In this document: positions 10,201 to 20,468 of the stretch, piece after piece
Numbering within the stretch: the first letter of the stretch is position 1
Layout of the letters: each line of letters opens with the position of its first letter
From: Welwitschia mirabilis
Lineage: Eukaryota > Gnetophyta > Gnetopsida > Welwitschiales
Direction of reading: 5' to 3'
Assembly: GCA_051453625.1 (NCBI GenBank)
Contig: JBOZIK010000001.1
Location: forward strand, 33,212,804 to 33,237,872
Length of the DNA stretch: 25,069 bases
Made by a program: the position numbers and the translations under genes
Notes under the pieces: generated by a model
Told to the model about the DNA's origin: nothing
Databases searched by the model: none
What the model saw: the letters and a program-made list of their open reading frames with translations, nothing else

Positions 10201-10976
10201 AGACGATGTTGAATGATATATTAGAATTATATACACTACTTTGATGATCATAGTCTCAATGTTTGTCTTATCATGCTAGAAGCAATTGTAATGGCACTGC
10301 ATTAACGCATCCCTCTAATGTGTTTCATTAGAAAGAGTCGTCGTTGCTTGGGGAAAAGGGACCTTTAGACTCTTTTATCTTTTTGTTAATTAATGGAATG
10401 CAATTTTTCTTTAGTTTCTTTAATAAGTCTCTCTATTACTTGAGCTCTTTAATGCAACTTAATGTTGTTTTATAACTATTATCCATCACATGATAGAGCA
10501 CTATCAAGGGTTTTTATAATCCATTTCATTTTGTATCCAACTACATTTTTCACTTGGGGCACTACCAAATATCCAATTAGTTGTCTTTAGTAATTTAGTT
10601 TCTTTTGAAGCACTTAGCGTTGAAAGTTTAGTCATTTAAACTTAATCATTTCCACAATCTAGATTAAAGCTAGTCTTAATTAAATTTTTGTTGTGAGTTA
10701 TCAATTCTATTGTTTGTATTATATCAAAAATAATGTAAAACTAACTCGACAACATAGTAAATTATCTATTATTATTGATAAAATATCATCACTATATATG
10801 GGAAATAACTTGCAAAGGCACCACCTAAGCACAAAACATCTTGCATAGAACAAATAGTTGGCCTCTGCAATGACCTCATCATTGCCACTCCTAGTAGCAA
10901 GTCTTCGCTCTAATGAACCTTTTGTTGTAAAGTAAAGACAAAGTCTCTTTTTATTCCCTTGTTTGTCATATTTTTA
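10201..10976. other. AT-rich spacer left of the copia LTR
   Basis: No gene, RNA or repeat was recognised in this stretch. Confidence 0.4.
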
Positions 10977-11338
10977 TGTTGACCTTATTTAATTGTAAAA
11001 GGTGGAATTAATTATAAAAATCACCTTGGGGTATGTGTTTATTGTTACCTTGTGGTGGGTGCTTATTCAAGGGAATATAATGGTTAGGAGAAGTTATTCT
11101 TGGTTTTATTCCCTAAGAACTTCTCTCCTATATAGATGCCCGTTAAGCCGTGGAGGGTAGAGAGTCTATTGTCCTTCACAACCATTTTTGGATTCTCGAA
11201 AGCTTTTGTCTACTAATAAGAGCTCTGTAGAATGTAGGCAAGAAAGAGGCCAAACCTCTTTAATTCTTTTGTGTGCTTTTGCTTTTGTTTCTATTCGCAA
11301 TTGTTTATCTGGCTTTATGTTGCATTCGTTTCATAACA
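10977..11338 (+). repeat. 5' LTR of copia element 1
   Basis: The segment starts TGTTG and ends CATAACA, giving the TG...CA ends and short TGTT/AACA inverted repeats typical of plant copia LTRs. A TATATAG box lies near 11129-11135 about 210 bp before the end, and the last part is T-rich. The primer-binding site follows at once. No matching 3' LTR was found downstream. The left border is inferred from the TG and the plausible 362-bp length. Confidence 0.7.
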
Positions 11339-11339
11339 A

Positions 11340-11352
11340 TTGGTAGCAGAGC
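11340..11352 (+). other. primer-binding site of copia element 1
   Basis: TTGGTAGCAGAGC differs at one base from the common plant copia site TTGGTATCAGAGC, which pairs with the 3' end of initiator tRNA-Met to prime minus-strand DNA synthesis. It sits one base after the LTR end, as expected. Confidence 0.85.
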
Positions 11353-13290
11353 AATTTGCTTCTATGAAGAGTTCGAGTTTGACATGCTTTGGTTCAACAA
11401 TAAAGAGATTGCAAACAACTGAGCATTTAACTAGTGCTCAGAATTGATAAATTTGAAAGATTCTAATGAAGGATCTACTGATGCAAAAGAAATGGAAGAC
11501 TATTGGCAAAGACAAAACATTCTGCAATGGATGAAGGAGCAAGTTAGTAGATTAACGACACAAAACTGCATTGCTAAATCAAACATTCTGCAAGGGACAA
11601 AGAAGCATGGTAGACAATTAATGACATACCCCTAGCCCTAGTTCATACCTATCTTAGTAACAATCTACTCAGCACATATGCATTAGAGAGGAATGTGAAT
11701 GAGTTGACGAACTATCCAGTCTGAATATCTTCTATATTTTAAATAAGGCTTGTGACTACAAGTTGAAGGAGGATGCTTCATTAAACCCTCATCTGGATGA
11801 GATGGAAGGATTGTATACATAACTTGATAATTTACAGTTTGATTTTTCTAAAAGTTTGAGATGTTTTCTGGTAATATCTTAGTTAGCAATATGTAATCAC
11901 TACATTTATCGCAAAAAATCCCAAGCTGACTTGGGATAAAACTATTGCCACTTTGTTGGATATTAAGCAAGATAAAAAGAGCGTGTTTGCTACGAAAACC
12001 CCTAGTGAAGCTTTGTTTAGAGAGCGAGGTCAGTCTAAAAGGACCTCATGGCATTGCTAAGAGCGAAGCTAAGTTAAGGACACAGAATGTTGTTTGGTTT
12101 ACTGCAAAAAGAAAGGCCACAGGAAGAGGGATTACTACATGTTGAAAAAGAAGATCCAAGGGATCAAAAAGAAGGATGGAAAGTCTAGTCTCCCTATCAG
12201 TCAAACCAGAATGATGAAGAGGTTGTGATCACTCTCATTGCTCATTCAAGAGGAGTTGCAGTCTCCTAGCTCTCATGATGTTTGGATTCTAGATTGAAGC
12301 ACTTCATATCATGTCTGTCCACACTGAAATATTCATATCCTATAAGGCAGTCTCCATCAGTGCTGTTTATTTAGGAGATCACCAGACATGCATGATCAAA
12401 TGCATTAGATGTGTGAAGTTGAGGTGTGCAAATGGGTTGATCTTCACTCTGCAGAATGTCAGATAGATGCCCACAGTGACAAAGAATCTCAGCTCTGCTA
12501 ATGAATTGGATGAAGATGGTTGTACAGCCACACTTTGAAGCCCCGACTAGAAGATAGCCAACAAAGCCATAGTGTTGTCATGTGGCAAGAAAGAGCAATC
12601 CATGTACAATTTGCGAGCAAAACCCCTCTATGCAAACATTACAGTGGGGCAGGAGAATAGCATAGATTTATGGCACCGCAGATTGAGACATTTAAGCGAA
12701 TATGATCTCAAGGCTCTTATGTCAAAGAATCTACTACCCATAGTAACCTCAATTGCTCTTGGACTTTTGTTCTACCTATACAGTAGGTACACGAAAGAAA
12801 AAATAAAGATAAGAACTTAGAAGAAAATTTCAGCATAGAAAGCCATTTGTTGTCAGATTTGATTCATTCTGCTTTAGTAGGACCAACAAATCCTATTTCT
12901 GAGCAGTACCTCATATTTCATTCTGCTTGTGAATGATCATTATAGAAGTTTATGGTAATATCCCCTAAAATTAGAAGACAAGATCCTTCATGCTTTTAAA
13001 AATTTAAATCTTCAGTTGAAAACAAAATAGGCAAGAAAATAAAACATTTGCTAGCTGATAACATTGGTGAATTTTGCTCATTGTAGTTTGAGAAGTTTTG
13101 CAGGGAAATAGGAAGTGTTCACAAAAAAATAGTTCTTGGTACAACCCAACAGAATAGGGTTGCCGAAAGACACAACAGAACCATCATGCAAAGGGTTAAA
13201 ACTTTAATGTCTAAATCAGGAGTTCTCAAGAAGTTGTGGGCAAAGGTGGCAAATACAGTTGTATTCTCGTTGAACAAGTCACCACATAAA

Positions 13291-13335
13291 GCTTTAAGCG
13301 AAAAGCTTGGTAACTAAAGGCTTTAAGCAAAAGCC
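13291..13335 (+). repeat. GCTTTAAGC-AAAAGC short direct repeat at the integrase/RT junction
   Basis: GCTTTAAGCGAAAAGC at 13291 and GCTTTAAGCAAAAGC at 13320 lie 29 bp apart, exactly where the coding sense jumps from integrase to RT. Short direct repeats at such a junction are consistent with a deletion by illegitimate recombination. Confidence 0.6.
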
Positions 13336-13614
13336 TGGAATTGACTTTACTAAAATATTCTCATCTGTAGTAAAACATGCTTTCATTTGCATCATATTAT
13401 CTTACATGTTTTAATTTGGAATTGGAGCACTTGAACATTACAACTATTTTTCTGCAATACAACTTAACAGAGGTGGATGCCAATTCTTGACTTGTGTATA
13501 GATTGAGAGAGAGCTTGCATGGCTTGAAAGAAGCTCCTGGACAGTTGTAGAAGAAATTTGATTCTTTTATGCAGAAGCAACGATATTCTAGCTGTGAAGT
13601 TGGTCACTGCGTGT

Positions 13615-13652
13615 ATTTAAATGGCTCAACCTCATACATTTAAATGGCTCAA
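13615..13652 (+). repeat. 15-bp direct repeat inside the RT remnant
   Basis: ATTTAAATGGCTCAA occurs at 13615-13629 and 13638-13652 (spacing 23 bp), directly upstream of the damaged YIKD site. The duplication adds to the frame disruption of the RT. Confidence 0.85.
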
Positions 13653-14174
13653 TGACATGCAAAATTGCTATCCTATTACTCTACATTAAGGATATGACAA
13701 TAGCAGGAAACCATGTAGATGACATTAGAAGGTTGAAATCTCATATGGCAAGGCATTTTGTAAGTAAATATCTGGGTCCTGCCAAAAAAAAAAAAAAAAT
13801 TTTCTCAAGACAAGAATTCAGAGATACAAAAGGAGTTGAAAGTTATGGTTGAGTCAGCCCAATTATGTTGGTAAAGTGCTAGAACGTTTTCATATGCAAA
13901 ATTGCAATCGTATTAGTACTATTTTAGCGTAACACTTTCAGCTGTCTAAGAAGGATTGCCCCAAGTCCAAAGACAGTAGAAAGAAAATGGCCTCCATTCC
14001 TTATACATTTGCTATTGGTAGCATCATGTATTTTGTGGAGTGTTCCCATCTAGACATTGCACATGTAGTGGAAGTTCTCTGCCAATATATAAGCAACAAT
14101 CCATCAGCACTAAGAGGTAGTGAAATGGATACTTCGATACTCAAAAGGAACACAACATGATGCTTTTTATCACT

Positions 14175-14466
14175 GTTGCAAGACTCTCTGGTTCTCAGCA
14201 AGCACTCTCCGAGTCCCGAGTTTTTTTGAACTCCCGAGTCGAGTGGGCAGAAACTCACCGAGTCCGAGTCAGCTCCCAAAATGCGCGAGTCTCAATGAGT
14301 CTTAGTGAGATTTGGCGAGTTTTGGCGAGTTTTGGCGCATCTGTACATGAAACTCTCTAGTGACTCTTTTTGACTCCCGAGTCTGTGCCGAGTCAGCTCC
14401 CGAGTCGAGCCGAGTCACGAGTTTTTTACTCTAGTCGAGTCGAGTGGCGAGTCCGAGTCTTTCAAC
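14175..14466. mobile_element. GAGTC-rich element with terminal inverted repeats (MITE-like)
   Basis: Across about 290 bp I count about nineteen GAGT and about thirteen GAGTC on the plus strand, plus many GACTC/ACTC, giving patterns such as CGAGTCGAGTC, GGCGAGTTTT and CCGAGTCAGCTCCC (the last near 14264 and 14386). The ends form an imperfect inverted repeat: GTTGCAAGACTC at 14175-14186 and GAGTCTTTCAAC at 14455-14466, matching at 11 of 12 positions. I found no clear target-site duplication. Dense subterminal motifs plus short inverted ends resemble non-autonomous DNA transposons of the hAT type, but the class is not proven. No coding capacity is seen. It abuts the broken end of copia element 1. 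Confidence 0.55.
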
Positions 14467-14739
14467 AATGATCCATGATATATGGAAGTTTGGGACTTTG
14501 TCTCTATTGTTGGTGATATGCATACTGTTTTTACCCCACAATTTTCTATATTCTTTCAAATATGCTGATGTTTCATTTGATTTTTAGTAAGCATAACATC
14601 AACAAGTCTTTAGTATTCTTATAAATACTTGATTCTGTAACTTGATTGTCTATTCAAATTTTTTTAAGTGAACCTAGGTTGATTTTTGGATGATTTGCAT
14701 TCTTCTTTTCATAACCATTCTTTGTCTTGTATCTATTAG

Positions 14740-14889
14740 AACTTAGATGGATGTTCTAATGAAATCCGTATTATAAAATCTGAAAATAGCTAGCATGTTT
14801 GTTTATTTCATTTTAACTTAGATGAGTGTTCTAATGAAATCTACATTTTAAACTCTGAGAGTAGCTAGCATGTTTCTCTATTTCGTTTC
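14740..14889 (+). repeat. 75-bp tandem duplication in the WNK intron
   Basis: Units at 14740 and 14815 share AACTTAGATG-GTGTTCTAATGAAATC, then a CTG-AATAGCTAGCATGTTT block and a TATTTC-TTT end, with scattered differences. It lies about 50 bp before the acceptor of the first visible WNK exon, so it forms part of the intron. Confidence 0.85.
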
Positions 14890-14942
14890 CTTTTCTTTTT
14901 AATTTTTTTCTAACAGGTGCTTTCCTCTGTTGTCTGTGCCAG

Positions 14943-17900
14943 TATAATGACATTCTTGGGAAGGGCTCCTCGAAGACTGTGTATGCTTTTAATTTGTTTT
15001 GGATCTCATATTCTTATTTTTATCATTATTTGGTAAAATGCTTGATACACATACATATCATTCCTTCATTCTGATAACAGCTATCGTGCCTTTGACGAAA
15101 TTGATGGGATCGAAGTTGCGTGGAACCAAGTGAAGATAAATGATGTTTTATAGACTTCTGATGATTTTGATAGATTATATTCTGAAGTTCGTCTGTTAAA
15201 GACTGTGAAGCCTGTGAAGCATAAAAACATCATAAAGTTCTACAATTCCTGGGTTGACAATAAAAACAGAACTGTGAACATTATCACTGAGATTTTTACA
15301 TCTGGAAACCTGAGACAGTTAGTACATCTTGAATTCCTCCCATTTATTCACTTGTTCTGCTTTTATCTTCTGTGCATTTCTGAAGTCTAAATGTTTTCCC
15401 TTGTAGATATCGAAAGAAGCATAAACATGTTGACATGAAAGCAGTCAAGGGTTGGGCAAGACAGGTTTTACAGGGGCTTCAATATCTCCACAGCCATAAC
15501 CCACCCATCATTCACAGAGATCTGAAATGTGATAATATCTTTGTTAATGGAAATCATGGAGAGGTGAAAATAGGGGATCTTGGTTTGGCTACAATAATGA
15601 GACAGGCTCATGTACATAGTGTTATTGGTAAGAACGGAAGTTTACTTCTTGTTACAGATACCCTTTAATTGCAGTAATGATCCAAGCTTCAGTATTTATT
15701 ACTTATGTTAAGCATGGTTTCAAAGCCATAATACATATTTCCATGTGATCATCAGATGTGTTAGGGATTCTGCATAGCAGGGATTGTTCATGGTCCTCCT
15801 GTTGTTCTAAAATGGCATAATTCTTTTTGCAGGAACACCAGAGTTTATGGCTCCTGAGTTGTATGAAGAAGACTACAATGAATTGGTTGACATCTATTCA
15901 TTCGGCATGTGCTTGCTAGAGATGGTGACTTTTGAATATCCGTACAGTGAATGCAAAAATCCAGCTCAGATATACAAGAAAGTGTCGAGAGTATGTCTAA
16001 AGCCATTTGTTTAACAAGTTGCTATTATTTGATTAGTTATATGCTTTTTTCTCATTTTGCATTCATGCATAACTTAAATTTTAAAATGGTTTCTTTAGGG
16101 TATAAAGCCTGCAGCCTTGGAGAAGGTTAAAGACCCCCAAGTAAGGGCATTTATTGAGAAGTGTCTAGTTGCAGCACCTGAAAGATTGCCGGCTAAAGAG
16201 CTGCTGCTAGATCCTTTTCTCCAGTCAGATGGTCATAATTGCATCTTAACCCCAGCAAACTATATACCAACGGAAGAGGAACCAAAAAGTGTGTATTCTC
16301 TTTCAGAAGAAGCTGTAACAGGTGTCCATGAAAATATGTCATTTGATCACACATCTGATTCTTCTGTTGGAGGTGATGATGCTGATATACCTTTGGCGAG
16401 TGTACAAGTCAAGAGCCCAATAAGCAAGAAAATTTTTCGGTTGAAGGGAAAGAAGATAGATGAAAGCACAATAGACATCAGACTTCGCATTGCAGAACCA
16501 GGAAGTAAGACATTAAGTGTAGTTGTCATTTTTTTTTTTGAACAGGATAGGTGCATAGCCTCCCATGTTTAAACAGATACCCAATTCATTTTCTTCCAGC
16601 TATCTAAGTTTTAGTTATTGGTTGCTACAGCTGATGCAAGGCTTATTCATTTTGAATTCAACGTGGAAACTGACACAGCAATTGGTGTGGCCCAAGAAAT
16701 GATCGAGCATCTTGAAGTGTCTGATGAAGATTCAACACACATTGTAGAAGCAATTGACACTTTAATTGAAGAGTTGGTATGTGGATGGCAACCTAGTGCT
16801 ATCAATGAGGAAAGTATCAATTTCAGAATTGAGAATGGGAATAGCACTTTTGAAGAGTATAGAATGAAAAATGAAGAAGACTCAGAGCATACTGAAGAAC
16901 CATCGGTTCCTGTTGTTGCAAACGCAACTGATGTCGTCGTCGTGGATGGCTCTCCATCATCAGAGGAGCTTGTTGCTGAACATAGATTTGAGGGTCAGAC
17001 ATATGGAAGATTTGAAGAAATTTCATGCATTCAAAGTGGTTCAGAATATTCTCCACCAAGCTCTGCTGCACCTCGTCATTTTGTAGGAAATGACCCAGCT
17101 TCCTTACTTTCAGTGGCTTCAGACGCTGTAGCTGGGCCTTCATTGTCCTTGGAAAATGAAAATTTTGTGATGGATGGTGGTAATCAGAATTTTGTTTCAA
17201 TTTCATCATCAGGATCAGAGTGTGATGCATCATGCATAAAGGTTGAAATTTCTAGTGAACATGGACGAGCTGTTCCATATATGGATGCTAGTACCAATTA
17301 TCAGACACATTCCAGTGATAGTGGTCGTACTGCCTTGTCAGGAGGAGTCTCAAACTCTTCAATAAGGCACACAGAGTCAACAGTGAATTCAACAGAATTT
17401 GATGAAGAAGGTGATGAGGAATTATGTAAATATCTTGAAATTCTCAGAAACCAGCACCAACAAGAAATTATTGAACTTCAAAATAAACATAAGCAAATAA
17501 TAGAGGAGGCAAAAAGAGTATGGCGGGAGAGGAAAATTGCGGCATTCAAATCTCAAACATCCACTGCGATTGGCGAATCTAAGCAGCCAAATCAGACTGT
17601 TTGCAAAGATGGCCTGGAGGCTTATGATACTTCTGGTCTGGCTAAGGAAACGAAGAAGATTAGTCAAGTGAATCTAGATGTAGGCATGGAACTCCGTGAT
17701 AAATCTGTTACAGTTGAGGAAACTAAAAAAAAGGAACAGCTTGTTTCCATGGAGGGCATGGAAAGGGTCACTGAAAAACCAATGAAGATGCATCTCTTAA
17801 AGGGGACCATGTGGGACAGTTCTACAGTGACTGGAAATGAAGAAATAAAACAGTTGAATGGGCTTGTCACAAACATTGATGCAGAGACATGCGTTTCTCA

Positions 17901-18720
17901 ACAGTTAGCAAATAAATGCTCAAATGGAGCACATACTGAAACCAAGTTACAAAGTAATTTGTGTACTGTCTGCAACCACTGTTCTAGAACTTTAGGGGCA
18001 ACTTTGAATCTTGAGGGACAATGCTATGGATTGTCAAAGGGAAGTTATAATGATTGTTTCCCTGAATCACCAAGAAAGTTTGATTCATATTCGAGTGGTA
18101 GTTATCCTTGGTATAATGTTCCAAAATGTGGATCAGCTAGTTTTAGAACTTCAAGGGCTGTAACATCCATGGGTGCACTAGATCAGAAACTTGGGGGATA
18201 TAAAAGCACTGAGAGGGATCAGTCTTATGTAACAAATGGGGAAGCTCTATCCAGGTCTGTCAACTTTGGTGTTCACAATAAATGTGATGCTGATTTTCAG
18301 AGAGGTGGGAAATCTGCTTCTGTTCACACTGGATCTTTGACAAGTGATCCACATGTTTTAAGCCAAGCTTTTCATGGGGAGGAACCATTCAAAGTTGGTA
18401 AAGCAGAGAAACAAATGCATCATTTGACAAAGATTGAGAAGCTGAATAATACATTAAAGGACCTTTCACTTGAGAAGCAGAGACAAGAACAATTGATAAA
18501 ACCAGACCCACTATTGGAGAAGCAGAAACAGGATGATAAGCAGAGACAAGAACAATTGATAAAGCCAGACCCACTATTGGAGAAGCAGAGACAGGATGAT
18601 AAGCAGAGACAGGATGATCAATTGACAAGATCAATTGCTGAGCTGCAAGCAAAGAATCTAGAAGGCTTGAAGACATCTAAAAATGGCTTCCTAGGTAGCT
18701 TTTTCCCAAAGAAGAGATGA
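14943..18720 (+). CDS. WNK: WNK-family Ser/Thr protein kinase, first exon not in view, one in-frame stop
   Basis: Six exons with GT-AG introns join in one frame: 14943-14980, 15081-15317, 15407-15627, 15833-15990, 16099-16504 and 16631-18720 (3150 nt, TGA at 18718). Visible residues 1-259 are the kinase domain. The glycine loop GKGSSKTV carries the lysine (K11) that WNK kinases use in place of the usual subdomain II lysine, and VAWNQV (N28) has no lysine there. HRDLKCDN is at 128-135, DLG at 149-151 and GTPEFMAPE follows. Residues 326-403 match the OSR1_C domain, split by the last intron. A coiled segment lies at about 616-655 and a CxxCxxC cluster at 798-804. The tail has a 21-residue repeat and ends SFFPKKR. 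Plant WNKs are cytosolic kinases linked to flowering time, circadian and osmotic/ion responses. The sequence before the glycine loop is missing, a TAG interrupts codon 37, and a 9-bp duplication adds three residues before HKNIIKFY. Otherwise it is intact, so it is either a recent pseudogene or a gene with a sequence error or null allele. Confidence 0.9.
15151..15153 (+). other. in-frame TAG in the WNK kinase domain
   Basis: The exon reads NDVL[16 protein letters not shown]. Plant WNKs commonly have Gln or Arg at this place, so CAG to TAG (one C-to-T change) is the simplest origin. CAG is a plant CHG methylation context, where deamination is frequent. All downstream exons stay in frame. Translation would end before the catalytic loop. 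Confidence 0.9.
15202..15219 (+). repeat. 9-bp tandem duplication inside WNK exon 2 of those visible
   Basis: ACTGTGAAG is followed directly by CCTGTGAAG, so the protein reads [14 protein letters not shown] where plant WNKs usually read LLKTLKHKNII. Three residues are added in the loop after helix C. The frame is kept. Confidence 0.8.
18475..18618 (+). repeat. 63-bp in-frame tandem repeat in the WNK C-terminal tail
   Basis: Units 18475-18537 and 18538-18600 encode two copies of a 21-residue, Gln/Lys/Asp-rich block ([16 protein letters not shown] plus KQDD or RQDD). A partial third unit (KQRQDD) follows at 18601-18618. The copies differ at few bases, including a Lys/Arg change, so the duplication is recent. 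The period is a multiple of three and the frame to SFFPKKR is kept. Confidence 0.95.
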
Positions 18721-19238
18721 CCTAACTTTAAAAGGTTTTATTGCTTCAGCCACTCTTTATACATGTTTGTCCTTAGAGGAGTTAGGTATGCGACAGGTGC
18801 TACCTTGGTGATATTTTGTACAGTTCCCATTTTTCTAAGGTTTTACAGCCGATGTTGTCTAGAGCACAACATGCTAAGTTTTAGTTTCTTTGCTATAACA
18901 TCAAGTTTCTCCGTCTTTTTAAGTGTGAATATAATTGCTGTCATTCTTTGTTTTGCAGCCCCTTTTATGAATGCAAAGCACAGAATTATGTATCATGCAT
19001 TTTTTTATTGGTGTTTTATGGACTGAGAATACTTTTTGTTGGACGCCTGTACAAATATTTGAATAGTCATTTAAATTTTTGTCTAGTCATTTAAATTTTT
19101 GGTGATTCAAACTTTGCTTTCTGGTTTTTTTCCGTTCTTCTGTTTGCAAGTTCTATTCTCTCACCTTTGCACGGTGATATTTTGTTATCATTGTGTGCAA
19201 TGATGGACAAAGCATGCCAGTTTTTTGGCAGGCACAAG
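18721..19238 (+). other. 3' flank of the WNK gene
   Basis: This is T-rich sequence after the TGA, probably containing the 3' UTR. I did not find a clear AATAAA near the stop. The open frame at 18763-19026 is hydrophobic because the DNA is T-rich and is not called as a gene. Confidence 0.4.
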
Positions 19239-19428
19239 TTTATTTGTCTATATTATGCATTTATCTTACTCCATGCACAAGTTTCATCAGTTTCCATGGA
19301 AAAATTCATTTTCCAGGGCCTGAATCTTAGATGACTTTATTTGTCTATTATGCATATATCTTACTCGATGCATAAGTTTCATCAGTTTCCATGCAAAAAT
19401 TCATTTTCCAAGACCTGAATCTTAGATG
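19239..19428. repeat. 97-bp tandem duplication
   Basis: Units starting TTTATTTGTCTAT at 19239 and 19336 share CATCAGTTTCCATG-AAAAATTCATTTTCCA and end in CTGAATCTTAGATG. There are few differences, so the event is fairly recent. It lies in the 3' flank of the WNK gene. Confidence 0.9.
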
Positions 19429-19627
19429 TAACATGCTTTCGATAAATATTACTTCAAGACTTGTTGACAAATAATACATGTTTGCCATAGGAGTGGTAAT
19501 CTGCACTTAACTGACATTCCTGTTAAGATATATCAACATTAAGTCTTTAGTGAGCCACTTACCATGTTTCCTTTAGGGCCTATCAAAATGTTATTTTGCA
19601 AAAGGTCATTTTTTAACGCAAGGTTTC

Positions 19628-19951
19628 TTACGTTGTGTTTGAATTCATGTCTGGAATTAGGTTTTCATTAACTTCTTTCAGATCTGTTTCATGTCTGTCC
19701 ATGTTTGATGCCATTCTGATATTTTTGCCTGTTGATAAATGCTTTTTATAAGGAAGAAACTCTCTCGGCTCTTTTTCAGGTGCTGTTGGATCAACAGTTA
19801 TTGTTACAGTTTCCTGATCTTGTGTATGTGCCTTCACTTTGCTCCTTGGTGATCCTGTAGTCTTTTTGTGAGTCTTTGTTATCACTTTGAGGTCAACCAA
19901 TGTGGATGAGGACCTTTGCCTTGATTTTATGTCCCTTATTTTGTATGACAT
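19628..19951 (-). CDS. unassigned small ORF (107 codons)
   Basis: This minus-strand frame from ATG at 19951 to TAA at about 19628 encodes a polar, Lys/Arg/Thr/Glu-rich protein (start MSYKIRDIKSRQRSSSTL) with no hydrophobic segment and no family I recognise. It lies between the WNK 3' flank and a probable copia LTR and is convergent with WNK. It could be part of an exon of an unseen gene or transposon debris. Confidence 0.2.
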   Translation of the reverse strand: MSYKIRDIKSRQRSSSTLVDLKVITKTHKKTTGSPRSKVKAHTQDQETVTITVDPTAPEKEPREFLPYKKHLSTGKNIRMASNMDRHETDLKEVNENLIPDMNSNTT

Positions 19952-19964
19952 TCAAAATCTAACA

Positions 19965-20258
19965 TGTATGAGAAATGAGAGTCTCTTGATGTAAATATCT
20001 GCAAATGTTTGTGGTAAAGTAGAAAGGACAAGAAAGAGAGAGAATTTGGAAACCTTGAGTGTTATGATTTTCTCACATGCAAGTGGAAGGGATTGTTCTC
20101 TTTTTGTATTAGCTCACTAGGTTAACTTTATATGTGCTTCCACCTCCTAATGTCTTGGCTTGGCGAGACTTTGACTTTAAACGTTGAACCTCCTCACTAA
20201 TATATGGTATGTAATATGTTTTTGTGACATGACATATTTAACTATGACCTTTAAGACT
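19965..20258 (-). repeat. probable 3' LTR of copia element 2
   Basis: On the minus strand, after the RNase H frame, a purine-rich GGATGGGAG stretch is followed by TCTTAAAGGTCAT, where an LTR would begin (TG changed to TC). A TATAAAG box lies near 20130 and the segment ends near a CATACA at about 19965. It does not resemble the LTR at the right end of the element, so the borders are uncertain or the element is chimeric. Confidence 0.4.
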
Positions 20259-20468
20259 CCCATCCAAGCTGGATTATCGATGTCACACAATCCAAGCCTG
20301 CTCCAATGAAATTCAACACAACTTGATCCAAGGCCTTTAGTGAAGAGGTTAGCTAATTGCAACACAAAAAGAACATAGGGAGTAGAGATACCTCCATTGT
20401 GCAGCTTCTCTTTAGCAATGTGAGTGTCCACCTTGATATGTTTGGCATGTTGATGGCACACTGTGTTA

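Larger units (their letters stand above)
10977..14174 (+). mobile_element. degenerate Ty1/copia (Tnt1-like) LTR retrotransposon, 3' end missing
   Basis: Domain order is LTR, PBS, gag, protease, GAG-pre-integrase, integrase, RT, all on the plus strand, the copia order. Gag remnants lie at about 11640-12050, and a zinc knuckle (CKKKGHRKRD) at about 12088-12150 has lost its last Cys (Tyr instead). The protease motif at 12277-12315 reads WILD-stop-STSYH, with a TGA where the active-site triad should continue. GAG-pre-integrase (LWHRRLRHLSE) is at 12572-12750, and the integrase end (TTQQNRVAERHNRT) at 13140-13190. The RT begins abruptly at RLVTKGFKQKPGIDF near 13307, so the linker between integrase and RT is mostly deleted. 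The catalytic YVDD reads YIKD near 13680-13695. The element stops in the region just before RNase H, at the GAGTC-rich element. It cannot transpose on its own. Confidence 0.85.

Noticed and set aside
14001-14360. Open frames across the GAGTC-rich element
   Set aside because: They join the copia remnant to repeat sequence and have no domain of their own.
16823-17233. 136-codon minus-strand ORF opposite the WNK last exon
   Set aside because: It is an antisense shadow of a well-supported coding exon and shows no domain.
18389-18676. 95-codon minus-strand ORF with a repeated [13 protein letters not shown] pattern
   Set aside because: It is the complement of the 63-bp in-frame repeat of the WNK tail.
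18763-19026. 87-codon hydrophobic ORF after the WNK stop
   Set aside because: The hydrophobicity follows from T-rich 3' flank; there is no homology or start context.
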